From positions 525,501-589,500 of the forward strand of contig PUQB01000061.1 in assembly GCA_003024785.1 (NCBI GenBank): a DNA stretch of 64,000 bases. The letters run 5' to 3'. Of the stretch, positions 61,469-64,000 are shown piece after piece. The notes beneath the pieces were generated by a model, which saw nothing but the letters and a program-made list of their open reading frames with translations, was not told where the DNA came from and searched no databases. Source of the DNA: Selaginella tamariscina. Taxonomy: Eukaryota; Streptophyta; Lycopodiopsida; Selaginellales; Selaginellaceae. The position numbers were made by a program, and so were the translations under genes. Numbering within the stretch: the stretch's first letter is position 1; each line of letters opens with the position of its first letter.

Positions 61469-64000
61469 ATTTGAACACTACTTATCTATATTAGCCATGT
61501 ACAACAGCTACTTAAATATATAAGTAAGCATTTGCATATATGTACACATCCATACATAAGATTTCGCACACGCAGAGAGAGAACACATCTTCAACTTAAC
61601 GTGAGATATTCATGTAACATTCCAAAGCGATGTAAGGAATAACTTGTGTATTACGTGTGGAAATCCATATACAAGCACTATATGTGTGTGTGTATGGCAT
61701 ATTCATTTAGAAGAACCAAAGAGGTTAGAGAGTGCATAAAAGAGTCACTCATGCGTGTGAAGATAAATTCAGATTTAAAAGTTTTTTATTAAATTAAGAG
61801 TGAACTCATTGTCTTCCTTTTGGTACAAAGTCCTACCTTTAAAAAGTTATTCGAGATAAAGATGCTTGACCGTTGAATCACATTGACTCATGTCCATAGT
61901 TATGCTTGGTCCTAGGGTCCTAACGAACTTACATCTCAATTTTATAAAACACACATGCATATGTCGATTGCACTCTCTTCTTTTGATTAAAGATTTGGCA
62001 ACACAATATAATAAATGAAGAATGCAAATGAGGGGAAGTCAAGTTTGGCAACAATTAAGATAACTCCCCAAATGGGAATACTAGCCTCTTTTACGACTAG
62101 AGTAGCCTAGTAACAAACAAAATAACATGTTGAAATCACTTAGTAATGAGTGTTGCCTCAATAGAAGAAGCACATTCCTTGGCTTGTTGAATGCAACAGA
62201 AGAATGGTAGAGTTGAGGAAGGGGAGTGACTTTTCTCAATCATGATAGTTAGAAATTTGGTAGACTCGTAAGGGTTAGCGTTGTCTCGTGATACAATATT
62301 ACTTACTAACAAGGAACTAATGCATTTATTTCATGGTGTGACACTCTAATAATAAGTCAGTAACGTTGTAGCCCATCTTCTGACCCAATTGTGAAACAAA
62401 CGTTAAGTTATAGGAGGTGTGGTAAAATATGACCACATGCTTATAATTATTTGTGTAAGAATTTTTTTTTTTAAAAATTTTGTAAATCTTTGCCACTCAT
62501 TTATATAAGTTTACAGATGTGGTTCATTCTCCACTTTTTTCAAATTATATAATGTTTTTTCTCTTAGTATATTGATAACACATTCAGTCTTTATTTATAA
62601 AGTGAGAACTTACACATATCATAGTAATATTTTCTTATCATGTTTTTTAAGTTGATATCTTTAAATATTATTGCATTTTTAGCATTGGAACTTAAATGTT
62701 TTGACAATAATATTTCATTTTATTTTCAGATTCATTTCATGTTTTTCATAAAGTTATCTATAAATATAAGTCAAAGCTGACACTCTCAATTTTGAAAATG
62801 TTTTAAATTTTATTATTTAACTATAGATCCACCTTACATCTTTTTTTATTAAAGTTTCACTAAACACTGAGATTCAACTGTTATTTTTTTTTAAAACAAC
62901 AATAACATATATTCATTAACATAATCACAAATATTAATACATCATACATGACAAATTTCACCATAACCTTAGCCTCTAAAGATTTTTTATCTTATAACAC
63001 ATGATATAAAACATTAAATTTCACTTGTAATGCTTAACAAATGAATTAATATTATAATTTTTAATTTTATTCAATTTTTCATCTACTGAAAGTTATTACA
63101 TTTCCATGCCAAATAAAAAATTATGTACTACTAAAAGATGTTGAGGTAAATCTCACATTTATTATTTATAAAAAGATTATGTAAACCATTAAAAACTTTT
63201 CAAGTTTTTAAAATTTATAATCTACATAACCAATTTATATCTCACTTATTAGAAAGTCTTTAATAAAAAAGTTCATGAAATAATTAAGAATCACTGTGAA
63301 AATGTAATAAAAAATATCAATTTTTTAAAGATATATTAATTTGAGAATACATGGTTGATTTAAGAAATTCAATATCACCACCACAACCTATTATAAAAAT
63401 GATAAAGACTAAAGAGGTGCAAAGATGTTAAACATGTTCTGAAGTAGTTAAATAAGGTTCATAAGATAAGCCATTTAATTATTTAGGGTGCAACTAAAAA
63501 AATTAATAAAAATATTTAACATGTAATTAATAATTTGTTTGAATAAAAGTTGTATCTGATGTCAAACAAATTTTCGTAAATATATTAGTCTTGTGGTGAA
63601 TGGAAATATAAGTGAGGTGATAAAAATAAAGTAATGATATTAAAAAGGAATAAAGTCTTTACTAAATAAGAATGAACTCACTTTCCTCCCCTTTAATAAT
63701 AAATTTTATAATAACTTTATATTCTAGATTAAATATGGTAATTGCAAAGCTTCTTTCATGAAAGTTAATAAATATATTTGGACATGATCCTAAATTATAT
63801 AATGAGAAGAGATGTATTTCCTAAAATACTTAGAACATGATGACTTTATAGAACTATATGTGTCTATGTTAACTATCATTGTTATGATTCCTTTTTATGG
63901 TGTTATTAGGTATTTATAGGAAACTATAGCCAAAATTTATTTTTTTTCAATTTTAACATCTTAGTTAGGTTTATTGATTAATGTAGATGAGGATGAACAT
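61469..64000. other. AT-rich terminal spacer
   Basis: No gene supported. Two similar phrases (GTGAACTCATTGTCTTCC near 61800 and ATGAACTCACTTTCCTCC near 63670) and similar surroundings suggest old retroelement debris, too decayed to classify. Confidence 0.4.

Noticed and set aside
1-64000. CRISPR arrays, bacterial operons, riboswitches
   Set aside because: The window is a plant nuclear locus. The regular repeats present are microsatellites, LTRs and gene duplications.
1-64000. tRNA or rRNA genes
   Set aside because: No cloverleaf or A/B box arrangement was noticed by eye. A tRNAscan run would be needed to exclude small RNA genes.

Overview
The window is nuclear DNA of a land plant. It carries multi-exon genes with short GT-AG introns, TTTAGGG-type telobox motifs near gene starts, plant-only families (STAY-GREEN Mg-dechelatase, TIFY-CCT-GATA factors, a HIR-type band-7 protein) and plant Ty3/gypsy and Ty1/copia debris. 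Overall AT content is high, and most introns hold long GT/AC, GA/CT or GTGC microsatellites. A non-seed plant is possible (an unusual secreted DUF3455-like protein, a half-size ABCD transporter), but the sequence does not settle the species. All gene models come from reading splice sites and frames by eye; no search was run.

Layout. 1-1706: 3' end of a TM9SF/nonaspanin gene (+). 2661-4949: secreted protein with two tandem DUF3455-like domains (+). 5447-6823: HIR/band-7 protein (-). 7200-22520: retroelement block holding a decayed copia element (-), an old gypsy element (-), and a younger LTR element (+, 14872-22247, 5-bp target duplication) inserted into the old element's LTR. 22520-24300: AT-rich, with one doubtful exon pair. 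24325-25816 and 30970-32368: two STAY-GREEN genes (-), the first frameshifted, separated by AT-rich DNA and a decayed copia element (27500-30150). 33472-35277 and 36280-38171: two GATA-finger genes (-), the second divergent and frameshifted.

38378-48086 is a head-to-tail segmental duplication. Its unit runs from inside a Derlin gene, across a small membrane protein and a possible Dabb-type gene, into a NUP35 gene. The left unit keeps the intact Derlin but only a NUP35 fragment. The right unit keeps the intact NUP35 but only a broken Derlin. 48245-49763: CCCH zinc-finger gene (+), divergent from NUP35. 50210-54593: half-size ABCD transporter (-) with several frame breaks. 55008-58359: 727-residue coiled-coil protein (+). 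58805-60273: broken vicilin-like cupin gene (+) whose 3' end runs into a MITE with 9-bp target duplications (60221-60778). 61067-61468: intact 133-residue ORF. 61500-64000: AT-rich DNA with no gene seen.

The genes are mostly housekeeping (membrane traffic, ER-associated degradation, nuclear pore, fatty acyl transport, chlorophyll breakdown) and form no obvious pathway cluster. I did not find a convincing new multi-gene system. The best leads are the reciprocal truncation duplication, the tandem DUF3455-like protein, the two unusual GATA fingers, and the non-autonomous element nested in its own relative.
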